A DNA stretch of 64,000 nucleotides. It comes from Nymphalis io (taxonomy: Eukaryota; Arthropoda; Insecta; Lepidoptera; Nymphalidae). Within the stretch, counting starts at the first letter, position 1; the number at the start of each line of letters is the position of its first letter. The notes beneath the pieces were generated by a model, which saw nothing but the letters and a program-made list of their open reading frames with translations, had not been told where the DNA came from and ran no database searches. Shown piece by piece: positions 46,577 through 57,949 of the stretch. The position numbers were made by a program, and so were the translations under genes. The stretch spans positions 4,898,001 through 4,962,000 of the forward strand of contig NC_065907.1 of assembly GCF_905147045.1 (NCBI RefSeq), in the 5' to 3' direction.

Positions 46577-46893
46577 AGAAAGCCGAAATGGCCCAGTGGT
46601 TGAAACGCGTGAATTTTAACCGATGATTCTTAACCGATGATCGTGGTTTCAAACCCGGGCAAGCACCACTGAATTTTCATGTACTTAATTTGTGATTATA
46701 ATTCATCTCGTGCTACACGGTGAAGGAAAACATCGTGTGTCTAATTTCACTGAAATTCTGCCACATGTGTATTCCACCAACCCGCATTGAAACAGCGTGG
46801 TGGAATAAGCTCTCTCCATCCATACCTTCTCCCCAAAAAGGAAGAGGAGGCCTTAGCCCAGCATTGGGTCATTCACAGGCTGTTACTGTTACT
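46577..46893 (+). mobile_element. SINE-A, full length with internal head duplication
   Basis: The head 'agccgaaatggcccagtgg' is followed by 'aaccgatgattcttaaccgatgatcgtgg', a short duplication next to the B box. There is a deletion in the 'gaggaaacctgcat' block and an end in 'ggctgttactgttactgta'. Confidence 0.85.
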
Positions 46894-47140
46894 GTATTTG
46901 TAGATAAAATTATAAAGAGGTTTTAATTTAATTTGTATCGACGTGGTTTCATCCAACTATATAATTACGAGTAATCATCAATATTAAATTCCAATGTTTG
47001 CTTTTTGAGCGTAATAACAGAAAACAGTGCTAATAAAATAATTAATATAAATTAAATTTTAAGGTTATATCACAAATTATATGTTTTTTTTGGTTTATGT
47101 TAGAGAATTGAACAAAAGTAAATACACTATAAACCTCTAA

Positions 47141-47388
47141 ATGTACCACTCTTGAGGAGCTTTTGGAGCACATTCCACAACGCTGTTGTGTTTTGTTGGA
47201 TGTGATAAATTTTCAGCCGACACATATAGATTTCCTCGCGATATTTTTATTCACTACTGAGCACATGATGAATTATAATACAAGTTATACACATGAAAGT
47301 TCAGACCTGCTAAGTCTAGAGAGGTGAAACCCGGACGAGTCTGAATCGTCTGTTATGATTCAAATGATTTTAACCAGTGGGCTCTTTT
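47141..47388 (-). mobile_element. SINE-A, old copy
   Basis: Reverse blocks 'gaggagcttttggagcacattccacaacgctg', 'tttcctcgcgatattttt', 'gagcacatgatgaattataat' and 'ttttaaccagtgggc' are in family order with strong divergence. Confidence 0.6.
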
Positions 47389-47975
47389 AAGAATCTGGGC
47401 TCTTTTTTGTACTAAATAATAATCATTTTATTTGAATTTAAATAAAATTGAATCAACATAACATTTGATAAAAAAGGCATAAATACAATTTTTAAATGTA
47501 ATTTCGTAAAATAAACTTTCAAAATTAAATTTATTTTAACGAAGACTTAAAATATACTTTTGGCTGGAAATTATCTCTTAAACTTCCACAAGATCGTTAA
47601 AACCATATGTGTCTCTTTATATGAAGTAGTCACGAAGGAAGTTGGAATGCTGCTCACAAATATGTATATTATATATGTAGGTAAATAGTAAGCGGATTTA
47701 TATAATAGGAATGCAGTGCTGTATGTGCTTCTGTGAAATACACGCTGTTTTCAATCTGGAATTTCGTATTAATAAGCAAAAGCATTCCATTAACATAGTA
47801 ATAATAATGATATTCAATTTGAATTTTAACATGAATCTCAGATCCTGAAACTTTGGTCCAAGTCAGGATAATTTATTCAGCTTTAATCTAAGCGCTTATT
47901 GGTCATTGACATTATAAAGGATCAAAACAAATTTATTAAAATTTATTAACGTTTTATTCTTTTGATAAAAGTGGT
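47389..47975. other. AT-rich interval, no feature recognised
   Basis: Nothing recognised. Confidence 0.45.
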
Positions 47976-48266
47976 TTACTGGTGGTAGGGCTTTGTGCAA
48001 GCTCGTCTGGGTAGGTACCACCCACTCATCAGATATTCTACCGCAAAACAGCAATACTTGATATTGTTGTGTTCCGGTTTGAAGGGTGAGTGAGCCAGTG
48101 TAATTACAGGCACAAGGGACATAAAATCTTAGTTCCCAAGGTTGGTGGCGCATTGGCTATAAGCGATGGTTGACATTTCTTACAATGCCAATGTCTAAGG
48201 GCGTTTGGTGACCACTTACCATCAGGTGGCCCATATGCTCGTCCACCTTCCTATTCTGTAAAAAAA
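47976..48266 (+). mobile_element. SINE-B, full-length reference copy
   Basis: It starts sharply at TTACTGGTGGTAGGGCTTTG. The body holds 'gggtaggtaccacccactcat', 'tgttgtgttccggtttgaagg', 'agttcccaaggttggtggcgc' and 'tacaatgccaatgtctaagg'. It ends in the shared 3' module and ctgtaaaaaaa. No tRNA-like head is obvious; 'tggtggtagg' and 'ggtttgaaggg' loosely resemble A and B boxes. Confidence 0.9.
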
Positions 48267-48856
48267 GTTAACAAGCGAAATTTAAATTTCGTACTGTAAT
48301 ACATTGGTCTTACTAAGAAGCTACGAAAAACGTATTTAAACATAAATTATATTTCTTTGATAATGTTCGTTCAAAACGGAACTTAAATACGAAAAAAATA
48401 AACAAACGGACAGCCGAAAGCATGTGCATGAAATAATCATGACATGGGTGTGTAGTACAATTTCATCTAACCTAAATAAAAACGAATGAAATGAAAAGTT
48501 GCCTCAAGTATACGGATTTATACGAATTCACCTTAAATAAAAATACGGGCAATTCATTCGTTCCGTAAAATTTCGTTTTATTTCTCAGCGATCCGAAAGC
48601 CTTCTTAACTAATTAAGACTCTACGTTCATACTTAAACAGAATAATCTAGATCATAACCATCAAAAAAAATATTTTTACCATTATACTCATATCATATCT
48701 CTACCTAGATACAGATAGACATATTAACCGTTCATTTGGTGTGTCTCTTATAAAAAAAAAACAATATGTATTAACTTTTGAATGTTCATGTATTTATTAC
48801 AAAGTAGCATCACAAAATACATTTTATGATTACATATGACATACATATGCTATATT
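48267..48856. other. AT-rich interval, no feature recognised
   Basis: Nothing recognised. Confidence 0.45.
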
Positions 48857-49101
48857 ACTGGTGGTAGGGCTTTGTGCAAGCTTGTCTGGATAGGTACCAC
48901 CCACTAATAGAACACAGCAGTACTTGCTATTGTTGTGTTCCGGTTTGAAGGGTGAGTGAGCCAGTGTAATTACAGGCACAAGGGACATAACATCTTAGTT
49001 CCCAAGGTTGGTGGCGCTTTGACGACATAAGCGATGGTTTAGATTTCTTAAAATATCAATGTCTATGGGCGTTGGTAACCACTTACTACTATAAAAAAAA
49101 A
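48857..49101 (+). mobile_element. SINE-B with internal deletions
   Basis: The same sharp start TTACTGGTGGTAGG is present. The 'cagatattctaccgca' block is shortened, and the 3' module is cut from 'accacttac' directly to 'tactataaaaaaaaa', so the hairpin and GCTCGTCC part are missing. Confidence 0.85.
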
Positions 49102-49521
49102 GTCAACGGCCTCTTTGATATTTTTTAATATAGTCTTATAAAAATTTTCCTTTAATTTATGACTTGTTATATAAAGCAGTGGCAATCTCACCTCTGCATC
49201 TACTGTCGAACAAGGGACCCAATAAATAACAACAATAAACCTTTAGTTAACGATTAATAACAAACCAAATCAAATGCTTATCGTGCTTTCCGATCAAGAT
49301 AGAACGACCTCCAAAGATTGTAACCAAATGAAAACTGGTATCGAATCCGCGAACATCGACCTTAAATACATAAGGTAATCATATATTAATTTGAACTGTA
49401 ATAAACTTACCTTTATATTATATCAAAGATTATTTTATTATAATGTTCAGTTTTGTGCATATTATAATTGATGTTGATTTCGCAGTAGTTTTAGGTCTCC
49501 TGAGCAAAACTAAGTAATATA
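49102..49521. other. AT-rich interval, no feature recognised
   Basis: Nothing recognised. Confidence 0.45.
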
Positions 49522-49592
49522 TATCTCCTCAAAAAGAGGAGAGGAGGCCTTTAGCCCAGCAGTGGGACATTCACAGGTTGTTACGGTTACGG
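49522..49592 (+). mobile_element. SINE-A 3' fragment, 5'-truncated
   Basis: 'tctcctcaaaaagaggagagg', 'gcctttagcccagcagtgggac' and 'aggttgttacggttacgg' form the SINE-A end. Confidence 0.8.
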
Positions 49593-50309
49593 CATATATA
49601 TATGAGTGTATTATGTATATGTTTATCTCTTTTCTGAATTTCTTTAAAGAGCTACCGATTGTGTATGAAGGCGAGGCTTCACCAGCTAAGGACATTAGGA
49701 AAAGGAAGAAGAACGATAACAATAGGTAATTAATTGTACGAGTAGCCTCTCATCCAAGTAAAGAGGACGCTTGTGAATCACACTCCCAAACTTAATCCAC
49801 TCTTTGAGATAGAGAGGAATAACTGTATTGGATAAAATTGAAAAGCAAAACTAATAAGTGTTCCTGTGAATTTTAAGCCTATTGGTTAATAAGGATCCAC
49901 TGGAGTTTTTTACGAAATTCGAAAATTAAATTTACAAAATTTCATTTTTTTTAATTATAATAGCATGTTAACAAGCATTTGAAGACACTGTTCGTAACTT
50001 AGGCGAAATGATTGCATGACAATAAACATTTTTCCACTAACCTTTTAAGATGGCTGTAAAAGCTTATGGACTTTAAGCAACAGCCTTACTTGGGGATATG
50101 TGCTATTAGGAATATGTCAAAACTATGATATGAATATGTTAGACTAAAAGTACTAAAAATTGTCTATAATCTCATCTTTATATCTTTCGTAAGATAGTAG
50201 TGACTGTCCGCCTGAAGGCTCGTGTGGCAAGGTCTGTGTCAGTTAACTCAGTCACAACTAATAAGGTAATAGTATATTGGCGTATATACGAATCCAAAGG
50301 CCAATTATA
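49593..50309. other. AT-rich interval, no feature recognised
   Basis: Nothing recognised. Confidence 0.45.
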
Positions 50310-50571
50310 ACAATACCTCGCTGCGTAGGTAGCAACCACTTATTTTATATTATACCGCCAAACTGCAATACCTAGTATTGTTGTGCTCCGGTTTGAACGA
50401 TGAGTGCGCCAATGAACTACAGGCACGAGGGACAACATTATAGTTCCTAAGGTTGGCGCATCATCCACATAAAGGAGAGTTGATATGTCTTACAATGCCA
50501 ATGTCTATAAACGATGGTATTCACTTACCATCAGGTTCATTTGCCAGTCTACTTACCTATTTTGAGAAAAA
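50310..50571 (+). mobile_element. SINE-B, diverged
   Basis: 'taggtagcaaccactta', 'taccgccaaactgcaata', 'gtattgttgtgctccggtttgaa', 'acaggcacgagggacaac', 'acaatgccaatgtct' and 'tcacttaccatcaggttc' are in order. The tail is 'gagaaaaaataataa'. Confidence 0.8.
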
Positions 50572-50981
50572 ATAATAATAACAATCCCTTACATGTTCCG
50601 TCTAAACTAATTTCACAAAGTAAATCTTAAAATAACTTAAATATTCGACCCTTATTATTTAAATTAGGCAAATAAAATTATTTATTTATAAAAGTTATTC
50701 AATAAGAAAGAATTAATAAAATACAAAAAAGCTGGTTAATCTAAAGCAGTGAGTGAGCCTTAAGGCTTTATTTGCATTTCATATTAAATCTTTTATCACT
50801 TGGAATACCTTATTTTTTAGATACAATAAAAAATTTAAATGCCTTTATTTCATGAGGAATACATATTTTATGATGATAATTTTTAAAAGTACCATCGGTC
50901 TTTTGTTTTTAAAAAAGCATAGCGACTCATCCTTTAAACATAGTAAGTATTGCTATTTAGCGTTAGAATTTCTTATGAGTT

Positions 50982-51014
50982 GCTGGTAACTACTCAGACG
51001 GGCTTGCACAAAGA
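50982..51014 (-). mobile_element. SINE-B 5' end fragment
   Basis: 'ggtaactactcagacgggcttgcacaaag' is the reverse of the SINE-B start. It faces the plus-strand copy that begins after the hairpin. Confidence 0.6.
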
Positions 51015-51064
51015 CTTTACAGGATAAAGAAAATAAATGTTATTGTTTTCTTTATCCTGTAAAG
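51015..51064. repeat. Perfect 19-bp hairpin between head-to-head SINE-B copies
   Basis: CTTTACAGGATAAAGAAAA (51015-51033) and its exact reverse complement (51046-51064) flank a 12-nt loop. Confidence 0.95.
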
Positions 51065-51339
51065 TTACAGGTGATAGAGCTTTGTGCATTTTAATATCAT
51101 TAGATATCTTCCGATTGGCTAATACTTAGTGTTGTTGTGTTCCGGTTTGAAGGGTAAGTGATCCAGTGTAACTTCAGGCACAAGGGACATAACATCTTAA
51201 TTGTCAATGTGATGGCGCGTTGGTGACGTAAACGATTGTTAACATTTCTTACAATGCCAATGTTTATTGGCGTCGGTGACTGCATACCATCAGGTGGCCC
51301 ATATGCTCGTCCGCCTAGCTATTCAATAAAATAAAAAAA
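51065..51339 (+). mobile_element. SINE-B, diverged
   Basis: 'ttacaggtgatagagctttgtgca', 'gtgttgttgtgttccggtttgaagg', 'aggcacaagggacataacatc' and the 3' module 'taccatcaggtggcccatatgctcgtccgcc' are present, with tail 'ataaaataaaaaaat'. Confidence 0.85.
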
Positions 51340-51649
51340 TCATATCAACCAATAATAGGACTAAGATCAGTTGCACCGTTACTGTGCGACACAAATTAAT
51401 AAATAAGTAAAGGAAATGTGAATTCAAATTAAGAAAGAGTTAATATTTTTAGTATTTTGTAATATTTAATATATTGTTTTCAGTTTTACAATAATTAATA
51501 AGTTAATAGACTGAACAGTTTGACCGCAAGTCGCATTTTCAAATACGAACATACTTATATATTATTCAAGTACTATATTTATACATTTTCTAACATTCAT
51601 GCTGAGCCAAGATTTTAAATATTCAAAATAAACACGTGAAATTTCGGAT
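51340..51649. other. AT-rich interval, no feature recognised
   Basis: Nothing recognised. Confidence 0.45.
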
Positions 51650-51770
51650 TCAAACATGTGCTTAATTTGTGTAAGGAAAACATCGTGGGGATATTGCATG
51701 TGTCGGATATAAACATACTACTTTTGAATCTACCAGCTCACATTACAACGTCAAGCAGTGCTCAGCTATG
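51650..51770 (+). mobile_element. SINE-A middle, degraded
   Basis: 'acatgtgcttaatttgtg', 'aaggaaaacatcgtggggat' and 'tgcatgtgtcgga' match the SINE-A body; later blocks are weak. Confidence 0.55.
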
Positions 51771-52576
51771 AGATATTTATATGAAACGAGGCGTTAAAAG
51801 AAAACCAAACCGCATTAGCTTAGCACAGTGATTCCTACTGTATTATTGTTATTATGGTTTTTAGTCTCTGTTCATGTACCTATATACTATTAATGTATTG
51901 ATTTTTACAGAGTTTATATGAAAGATATCGAGATGAGATCATAGACAATTATTAGTACTTTTTATAGTTTTGACATATTGCTAACACCTACTTCCTTAAT
52001 TTACTAGGAAATACTTAGGGAATTAACTTAATGTAATAGGAAGGTTGTCTACCAAAGTAATAATTAAACATCCATTTAAAGTCATTTTTAATGTACTTTC
52101 CAGTATAACAATGAAGACCTTTAAAATTTATTAATATAAAAAACTACCTTTACCTCATGGTCCATCTACGTTACTTACGCATTTATAGCATTAATCATAA
52201 TGTGTATATATGTTGGAAATAAAGAAGCAATATAACTATTGTACAAAGCGCGTGTTACTTAGTTTTGAATAATTTAAGCATTTCATCTACAAATATTGTT
52301 AACTAGCTTATGTGCTTTAACTTTTCGAAAAATAATGAATTTATATGACCATGTCCATCCAGGTTCCAGGCTAATTCCATGTCAAACATAATGATCTGCT
52401 TAAAGGCTCTTAATGAGGTAACAACTACATTAGCTTTTATTTCAGGTTAAAGAACTTTATTACTCATAAAGAACCTTACAGTTCACTTATACAATGAGCA
52501 ATACATATTAAATAATATACATAGTTAATTACAGTCGTAAAATCTGTGGTAGTACAAGTACATGCCTACAATGACG
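51771..52576. other. AT-rich interval, no feature recognised
   Basis: Nothing recognised. Confidence 0.45.
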
Positions 52577-52624
<48 letters not shown>

Positions 52625-52643
52625 CGTATAACATATATAATGT

Positions 52644-52669
<26 letters not shown>
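52577..52669. repeat. Long (AT)n microsatellite
   Basis: Two AT tracts (about 45 and 25 bp) are separated by 'tgcgtataacatatataatgt'. The Tyr/Ile frame over them is an artefact. Confidence 0.95.
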
Positions 52670-52676
<7 letters not shown>

Positions 52677-53187
52677 AATTTAAATAAAGAATTTTACTCA
52701 TATACGTTTTTGTACTATTCGGTAAACTATTATATAATTTTATCTCATATTTCATAAAATTACTTTAAATACAAACACAAACAAACATGTTTGTTATAAA
52801 ATATGAATGTTTGGTAAAGTTTAAGGACAAAGGATGCCTTCGGAGAACGTGATCTTTCACTTGACCCCACCTACGTCAAGACAACTTATGTTCTTAAAAG
52901 GACAGGGGAGTTCTTCGAAATGTTCTCTTAAATTTATTGTGAAATAAAAACGAATAAATATTACACCTTTTCAAGTACTTAAAGCTTCAACCAAATTTAT
53001 TATCATATGATAGACACATTGCTTGTAGATATATAATATGATGTACACCTCCATTTACAATAGAAAATAAAAAAACAATTTATATGCTAATATTATTATC
53101 CTTCCATACTAATTAAATGTAATGCTAAAACTACTTATATGGATTTTATGTCTGAAACTTTACACATAAAAAATGTAACTTGAAAAA

Positions 53188-53307
53188 CTATTTGGCGATA
53201 GTTTGCTCCAGGCAACAGTACAATGATACGCAATATTCCACGACACATTCTCGTTCGGAAGTAGAAACACTGCAATAATAACCACAAAGCCGTTTGCAGG
53301 CGTTCAT
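53188..53307 (-). CDS. Cysteine-rich 39-residue frame, candidate small peptide or terminal exon
   Basis: The frame starts at ATG 53307-53305 and ends with TAG 53188-53190. It encodes MNACKRLCGYYC, then SERECVVEYCVSLYCC, seven cysteines in 29 residues (spacing x3, x3, x8, x4, x4, x0). The frame stays open upstream for about 17 codons. No signal peptide is visible, so if real this would be a last exon. The local GC is higher than the flanks. I do not recognise the family, and chance is not excluded. Confidence 0.25.
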   Translation of the reverse strand: MNACKRLCGYYCSVSTSERECVVEYCVSLYCCLEQTIAK

Positions 53308-54682
53308 GCCTTGCCAGCCTCTTTCAATTTTCAGCAGAGAAATAGTTACTAACGACAGTTATCGCCAGAACGCGGTTCAGGACACACGTGTTCCGGTCTG
53401 TAACGCTACACACGTTATTCTTAACTTTATAATAACGAATGTCGTATTAAAATGATTCTAAAATAAAATATAAACTGATAAAATCATTTATAACAATGTT
53501 TGAAAATATTTTAATGTGTATATAAATAATGAATTCCGGGAAAGTTTTTTAGTATTGTGTGTTGGTTTTTATTATAATAATTTCAATTTAAAAATGACCT
53601 GTGTGAAGATACCTTGAATGTGGCTCTCGAGGAATTAACCTAGTTTCAGTGTTGAGTAAGTTGCATCTGAATGGCTTTACTTAAGTTTGTTAAACGCGCA
53701 CAATTTACAATTTATTTTGTAATTTGCATCAGCTTTAATAAAATATAACGTTTACTTACCCATTTATGTATAGTAGTTACGTTTATTCAAGCTAGTTGAC
53801 ACAATTGTATTGCTTTCCTGTAAGTATTTTACGAAATTCATTAGACAAGTATTCTATAAGAACAAGACGCAATTCGAAACTATTACCGCGATGTCTAAAT
53901 TCCATTTGAATATGTTTCAACTTTAATATAAATTAGAAACAATTTTTTTTTATTAAAACATAATTTCAAATATCTTAAAGCCACTTAAACGATATATTTC
54001 CTGCGTAAAAATAAGCAATGATAATTTCCAAGTTATAATCGACAAAGTCTCCATTCCAATAATGAACGTATTCAAAAAGTTTAAATTACTCGGAAGTACT
54101 ACATTCCAATTTAAAATTGGAACAATTGGAGATTGGAATGTAATCAACATTCGCAATTGGATAAATGTACAAAACAAAATCAACTATCAAAAATATAATG
54201 AATCTCTTAACTTTCTTTCATTTGGAAGCGTTGCTGTATAAAATGCCTATATCGACCGCCCATCACTCGGTCACTAGCCTTACAAGCATAATATTGATCG
54301 TTTAACCCCCATACCACATAGGGTACAATAATAATGGAATACAAGGTCAAATAATTCCCTGTTGTTAGTTACAGAGCTGTATAATATTATTATTAATTGC
54401 TTAGAATACTATTTTCAATTTTTTAAATAATATGATATATAATAATATTATTATATATATGTTTAATCACTACCAAAGCTTCGCAACTTCGCCCACGGAA
54501 AATTAAAATAAAAAAAAATCCTGTACGTCAAAAAGTGTCCTAAATTTAATATATATAAGGTGATCTTAAAAACATATATATCTATATTTATTTGGATTTG
54601 TTTCGATTGAATTATGTTAAAGGTACCTCAACACAATGGAATAAAGAGAAACTAAAGTAACAGTGAACGAACTGTTGATTTT
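53308..54682. other. Mostly unrecognised interval with an inverted repeat
   Basis: 53308-53420 continues the GC-richer patch. TACATTCCAAT (54100-54110) pairs with ATTGGAATGTA (54132-54142) and contains a second palindrome, CCAATTTTAAAATTGG-like. The rest is unrecognised. Confidence 0.4.
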
Positions 54683-54905
54683 AAGCCTATTCTTAAGTGA
54701 AAGGTTTGGAGCTCATTCAACATGCTGCTCCAATGTGTTCTGGTGGAGACATATGACAGAATATTATCCTGCATCGCATGAATGTTTCTTCGCGATATCT
54801 TACGTCACCGGGGAGCACGTAATTAATTATAAACGCAAATTAATCACATGCTAACTCGCAACCTGTGGTTAAGATTCAAGTGTTTTAACTACTGGCTCAA
54901 CGAAG
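54683..54905 (-). mobile_element. SINE-A, old copy
   Basis: Reverse blocks 'gtttggagctcattcaacatgctgctccaatg', 'cttcgcgatatcttacgtcaccg', 'gagcacgtaattaattataa' and 'ggttaagattcaagtgttttaac' are present. Confidence 0.65.
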
Positions 54906-55580
54906 TGGAAGTTGAAAATTTTAAGCCTCTATGTCTTATAGAGCTTATGACCTGTGCGTATAATAAATAATACTAATAAAAATATAGCTGTTTTTGACGC
55001 CTTTTATATTTAACAGTATTTCTTGTGAAAAAGTGTCTTTTCAACTCTCAATAAACTTGTATTTCCTTTCAAAGTTGTACACGACCTTTTTTTTTCAATT
55101 AAAGCATAAATCATAATATAAGAAAAATTTTCATTCTTGCTAATTTGATTTCCAGAGACAGCCAGATGTGCTATTTATATATTGTGTTTAATAAAATCAA
55201 ACTTCAAAGTTGTTTTAACATGACAATTAAATTTATTAATTAATAATTCCAAAAAATATTTGTCAACTAGATATATAAGTAAGAATATATATCGCTATAG
55301 AAATTACACACGGATCCAATCACCACAACTTTGTATCTGACCACAGCTCATAATGTTAGCCATTGACAGATTCGTAGCAAGGGAATATATTAAAGAAGCC
55401 TGACCTATCCTGTAGTATAATATATCGCTTTTCGTATTTCGTTTAAACAAAATACGAAAAATTTCTTCGAACAAAAATACTTCATATAATATTTCTTATT
55501 GTGTTCTATAAAATATTTTAAATATAATTAACCTGCTCGTACCTCGTACTTTTTATCGTAAGTTATCTGATTTATAATAT
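54906..55580. other. AT-rich interval, no feature recognised
   Basis: Nothing recognised. Confidence 0.45.
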
Positions 55581-55648
55581 CTGACTGTCCCACTGCTGGG
55601 CTAAGGCCTGCTTTTCTTTTTTTTAGGTGAAGATTTGGAGCTTAACCT
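55581..55648 (-). mobile_element. SINE-A 3' fragment
   Basis: 'ctgtcccactgctgggctaaggcctgc' is followed by 'gaagatttggagctta'. Confidence 0.75.
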
Positions 55649-55756
55649 TTTTATAATATCTATTGAAGACTAATCAACTTAACAAAAGGTGTGGAAAATA
55701 TGATCGAGTAAAATCAAATATAATTAAAGAGTTATGTAACATTTTTAATAAATTTT

Positions 55757-55930
55757 AGGAAGGTAGCTAAACAAATGGGCGTGCGAGTCCTTACACCTTC
55801 GTTGTGCTGCCAACAAAATTAATATCGATCACTCACCTTTCAAACCGGATCACATCAATGTAGAGTTTCGATGTTTTGCTGAAAATATTTGATGTGGTAA
55901 CCCACACGACCTTGCAGATAGTCTTATCAC
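55757..55930 (-). mobile_element. SINE-B, old and internally deleted
   Basis: 'gaaggtagctaaacaaatggg', 'gatcactcacctttcaaaccggatcacatcaa' and 'gatgtggtaacccacacgaccttgc' follow reverse SINE-B order. Confidence 0.6.
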
Positions 55931-56427
55931 TGGGTATTACTGAATTCATTTTGACATTCGTGTTTAATATACAAATAATGATAATGCCATCCAAAAATGT
56001 TTTATTCTGTATATTTTTTTAGTACATATAGTTTATGATAAGGTATATAAGCCTAAATAAGGACAATGTCAATGAACAAATAAAGCCTATTTATAATCTA
56101 TCTAAAAATTAGTATTTGTATCTATTATTGTATTATCAATAACAACAATATTGTAAATCAGAACTATTTGTATAGTCCCCTGAAAAAGTAATTGTAATTC
56201 TACAAAGCCTATATTGGCTCTTGAAAGTATATAAACAACATGAATGAACGCTGAGGAATAAAGATACACAAACTTTGATCTCGAATTGACATGACAACGT
56301 TGGTCAAGATCAATGATAGCCTATGGTATTTATTTTGAATTCGTGAACGAATGGCGTTTATTGTTTGTTGAATATCGACTGAATTATTGGAACTTCAAAA
56401 TCATCAGATATTATATCAATCAATCAA
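55931..56427. other. AT-rich interval, no feature recognised
   Basis: Nothing recognised. Confidence 0.45.
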
Positions 56428-56503
56428 CAATCAACAGCCTTTCGTAATCCACTGCTGGACATAGGCCTCTCCCAAGGTGCGCCAAAGCTCCCGATTTCCC
56501 AAG
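56428..56503. repeat. Fragment resembling a lepidopteran RTE-type element
   Basis: 'cgtaatccactgctggacataggcctctcccaaggtgcgcc' resembles a motif I recall from lepidopteran RTE-type repeats. Only about 75 bp are present, and a SINE-B fragment starts right after it. Confidence 0.35.
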
Positions 56504-56642
56504 AGTTCCCAAGGTTGGTAGCGCAGTGGTGATGCAAGCGATGGTTAACATTTCTTACAATGCCAATGCCTATGGGCGTTGGTGGCCACTTACCATCAGG
56601 TGTCCCATATGCTCGTCCGCCTTCCTATACTATAAAAAAAAA
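56504..56642 (+). mobile_element. SINE-B 3' half, 5'-truncated
   Basis: From 'agttcccaaggttggtagcgca' to 'ccacttaccatcaggtgtcccatatgctcgtccgcc' and ctataaaaaaaaa. High identity to the family indicates a young copy. Confidence 0.85.
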
Positions 56643-56754
56643 GTTTGGGAGTAAAATGCAAGGAGGTAAATTATTAGTTAAATATTATCGTATTATAAAG
56701 TTATGTTAATCAAAATTGTTTATAGTGCAAATCACATGGAATATATAAACTTTA

Positions 56755-57215
56755 GGGTGTGGACACATGTCTACGGTACGGCGCCGGCCACCGCGTAAAG
56801 GCACGGCGCTATCGGGCGACGGAGCAGCGTCGTGCCGCAACACAGTGCTATATACGATGGTGCATCGTATCGCACGTTAGTTTATGTTTTGCTGTTACTT
56901 AGTTCACACATGTTAATAAAAATGGCTTACAATTTAGAAGTTGACTTTTTAATTTCACTAGTGAATGCACCTCCGGTTCTTGGACAACACAAACGGTTCT
57001 CGGACAAGACAAACGAGGATTATAAAGATAAAATTTTTAAAATAGAAGGATGGAAAGATGTTTACAATTTTTTTTTCATCTTTCGACGACACGGACAATA
57101 AAGAAAAACGAAATTCGAAAACTGTATTAGAAAAGATGGGTGGTGCGTGTTCCGACTTGGTGCACTGTACATGGCACCGTGCTGCACCGTGCACCATTAC
57201 ACGGTGTCCGCGCCC
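56755..57215 (+). mobile_element. PIF/Harbinger-type element, 461 bp, with TTA duplication
   Basis: The ends are imperfect inverted repeats starting GGGTGTGGACAC and, from the other side, GGGCGCGGACAC. TTA flanks both sides (56752-56754 and 57216-57218), the 3-bp duplication expected for PIF/Harbinger. The ends are GC-rich with subterminal repeats (cacggcgc, gcaccgtgc). It has no transposase, so any movement would depend on a related active element. Confidence 0.8.
56922..57101 (+). pseudogene. MADF-like domain remnant inside the Harbinger-type element
   Basis: AYNLEVDFLISLVNAPPVLG, then NEDYKDKIFKIEGWKDVYN, has the pattern of the first half of a MADF (Myb/SANT-like DNA-binding) domain: hydrophobic helix, 'P-L', 'Y-D---K--W--V'. 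A T8 run at about 57068-57075 probably shifts the frame; the other frame continues with FSSSFDDTDNKEKRN-like acidic sequence. Harbinger elements often carry such an accessory DNA-binding gene beside the transposase. The usual Trp/Tyr positions are only partly kept. Confidence 0.55.
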
Positions 57216-57574
57216 TTAATTTATACATTTGTGATCTTTCTGTCGTTGCAATATAGTATACATGTGAATATGATATAAGAAATAATAATAAGAGGTCTAT
57301 TAAACATGTTTTATTATGTAGTATAAAGTTATATACTTATATCATTATTATTACCTCATTTATTTACTCAGCAGTGAAAACACGAACATATAGTTCAAGA
57401 AACACGCGATTTTTCGCTTAAACTACGCGCCAAGAAAATTTATGATCACTTAATCATAGCTTACTAAAAAACAATTTGAAAACAAAAAAATACTCAACGT
57501 GCATATTATTAAATAAATGATTTTATTTATAACAGAAACGCAAATGGGAATTTGTATAAATGTTTGTGGTCACA
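57216..57574. other. AT-rich interval, no feature recognised
   Basis: Nothing recognised. Confidence 0.45.
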
Positions 57575-57908
57575 TTTACATCTATAGACGAGTCGAGATG
57601 GCCCAGTGGTAAGAACGCGTGAATCTTAACCGATGAACGTGGGTTCAAACCCGGGCAAGCACCTCTGAATTTTCATGTGCTTAATTTCTGTTTATAATTC
57701 ATCTCGTGCTTTTCGGTGAAGGAAAACATCGTGAGGAAACCTGCATGTGTCTAATTTCATCGAAATTCTGCCACATGTGTATTCCACCAACCCGCATTGG
57801 AGCAGCGTGGTGGAATAAGCTCCAAACCTTCTCCTCAAATAGGGAGAGGAGGCCTTATCCCAGCAGTGGGACATTTACAGGCTGTTACTTTTACTTTTTA
57901 CATCTATA
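57575..57908 (+). mobile_element. SINE-A, full length with 12-bp target duplication
   Basis: TTTACATCTATA occurs at 57575-57586 and 57897-57908. The head 'gagtcgagatggcccagtgg' and the complete body are near consensus, and it ends 'aggctgttacttttact'. It is a young copy. Confidence 0.9.
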
Positions 57909-57949
57909 ATAATACAATGCTTACACTATCAATAATATTTTTTTTCACA

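Noticed and set aside
52525..52755. 76-codon Tyr/Ile repeat frame
   Set aside because: It is a translation of the (AT)n microsatellite.
54100..54142. 11-bp inverted repeat as a regulatory element or MITE
   Set aside because: The short arms enclose only 21 bp and have no partner elsewhere; chance is likely in this composition.
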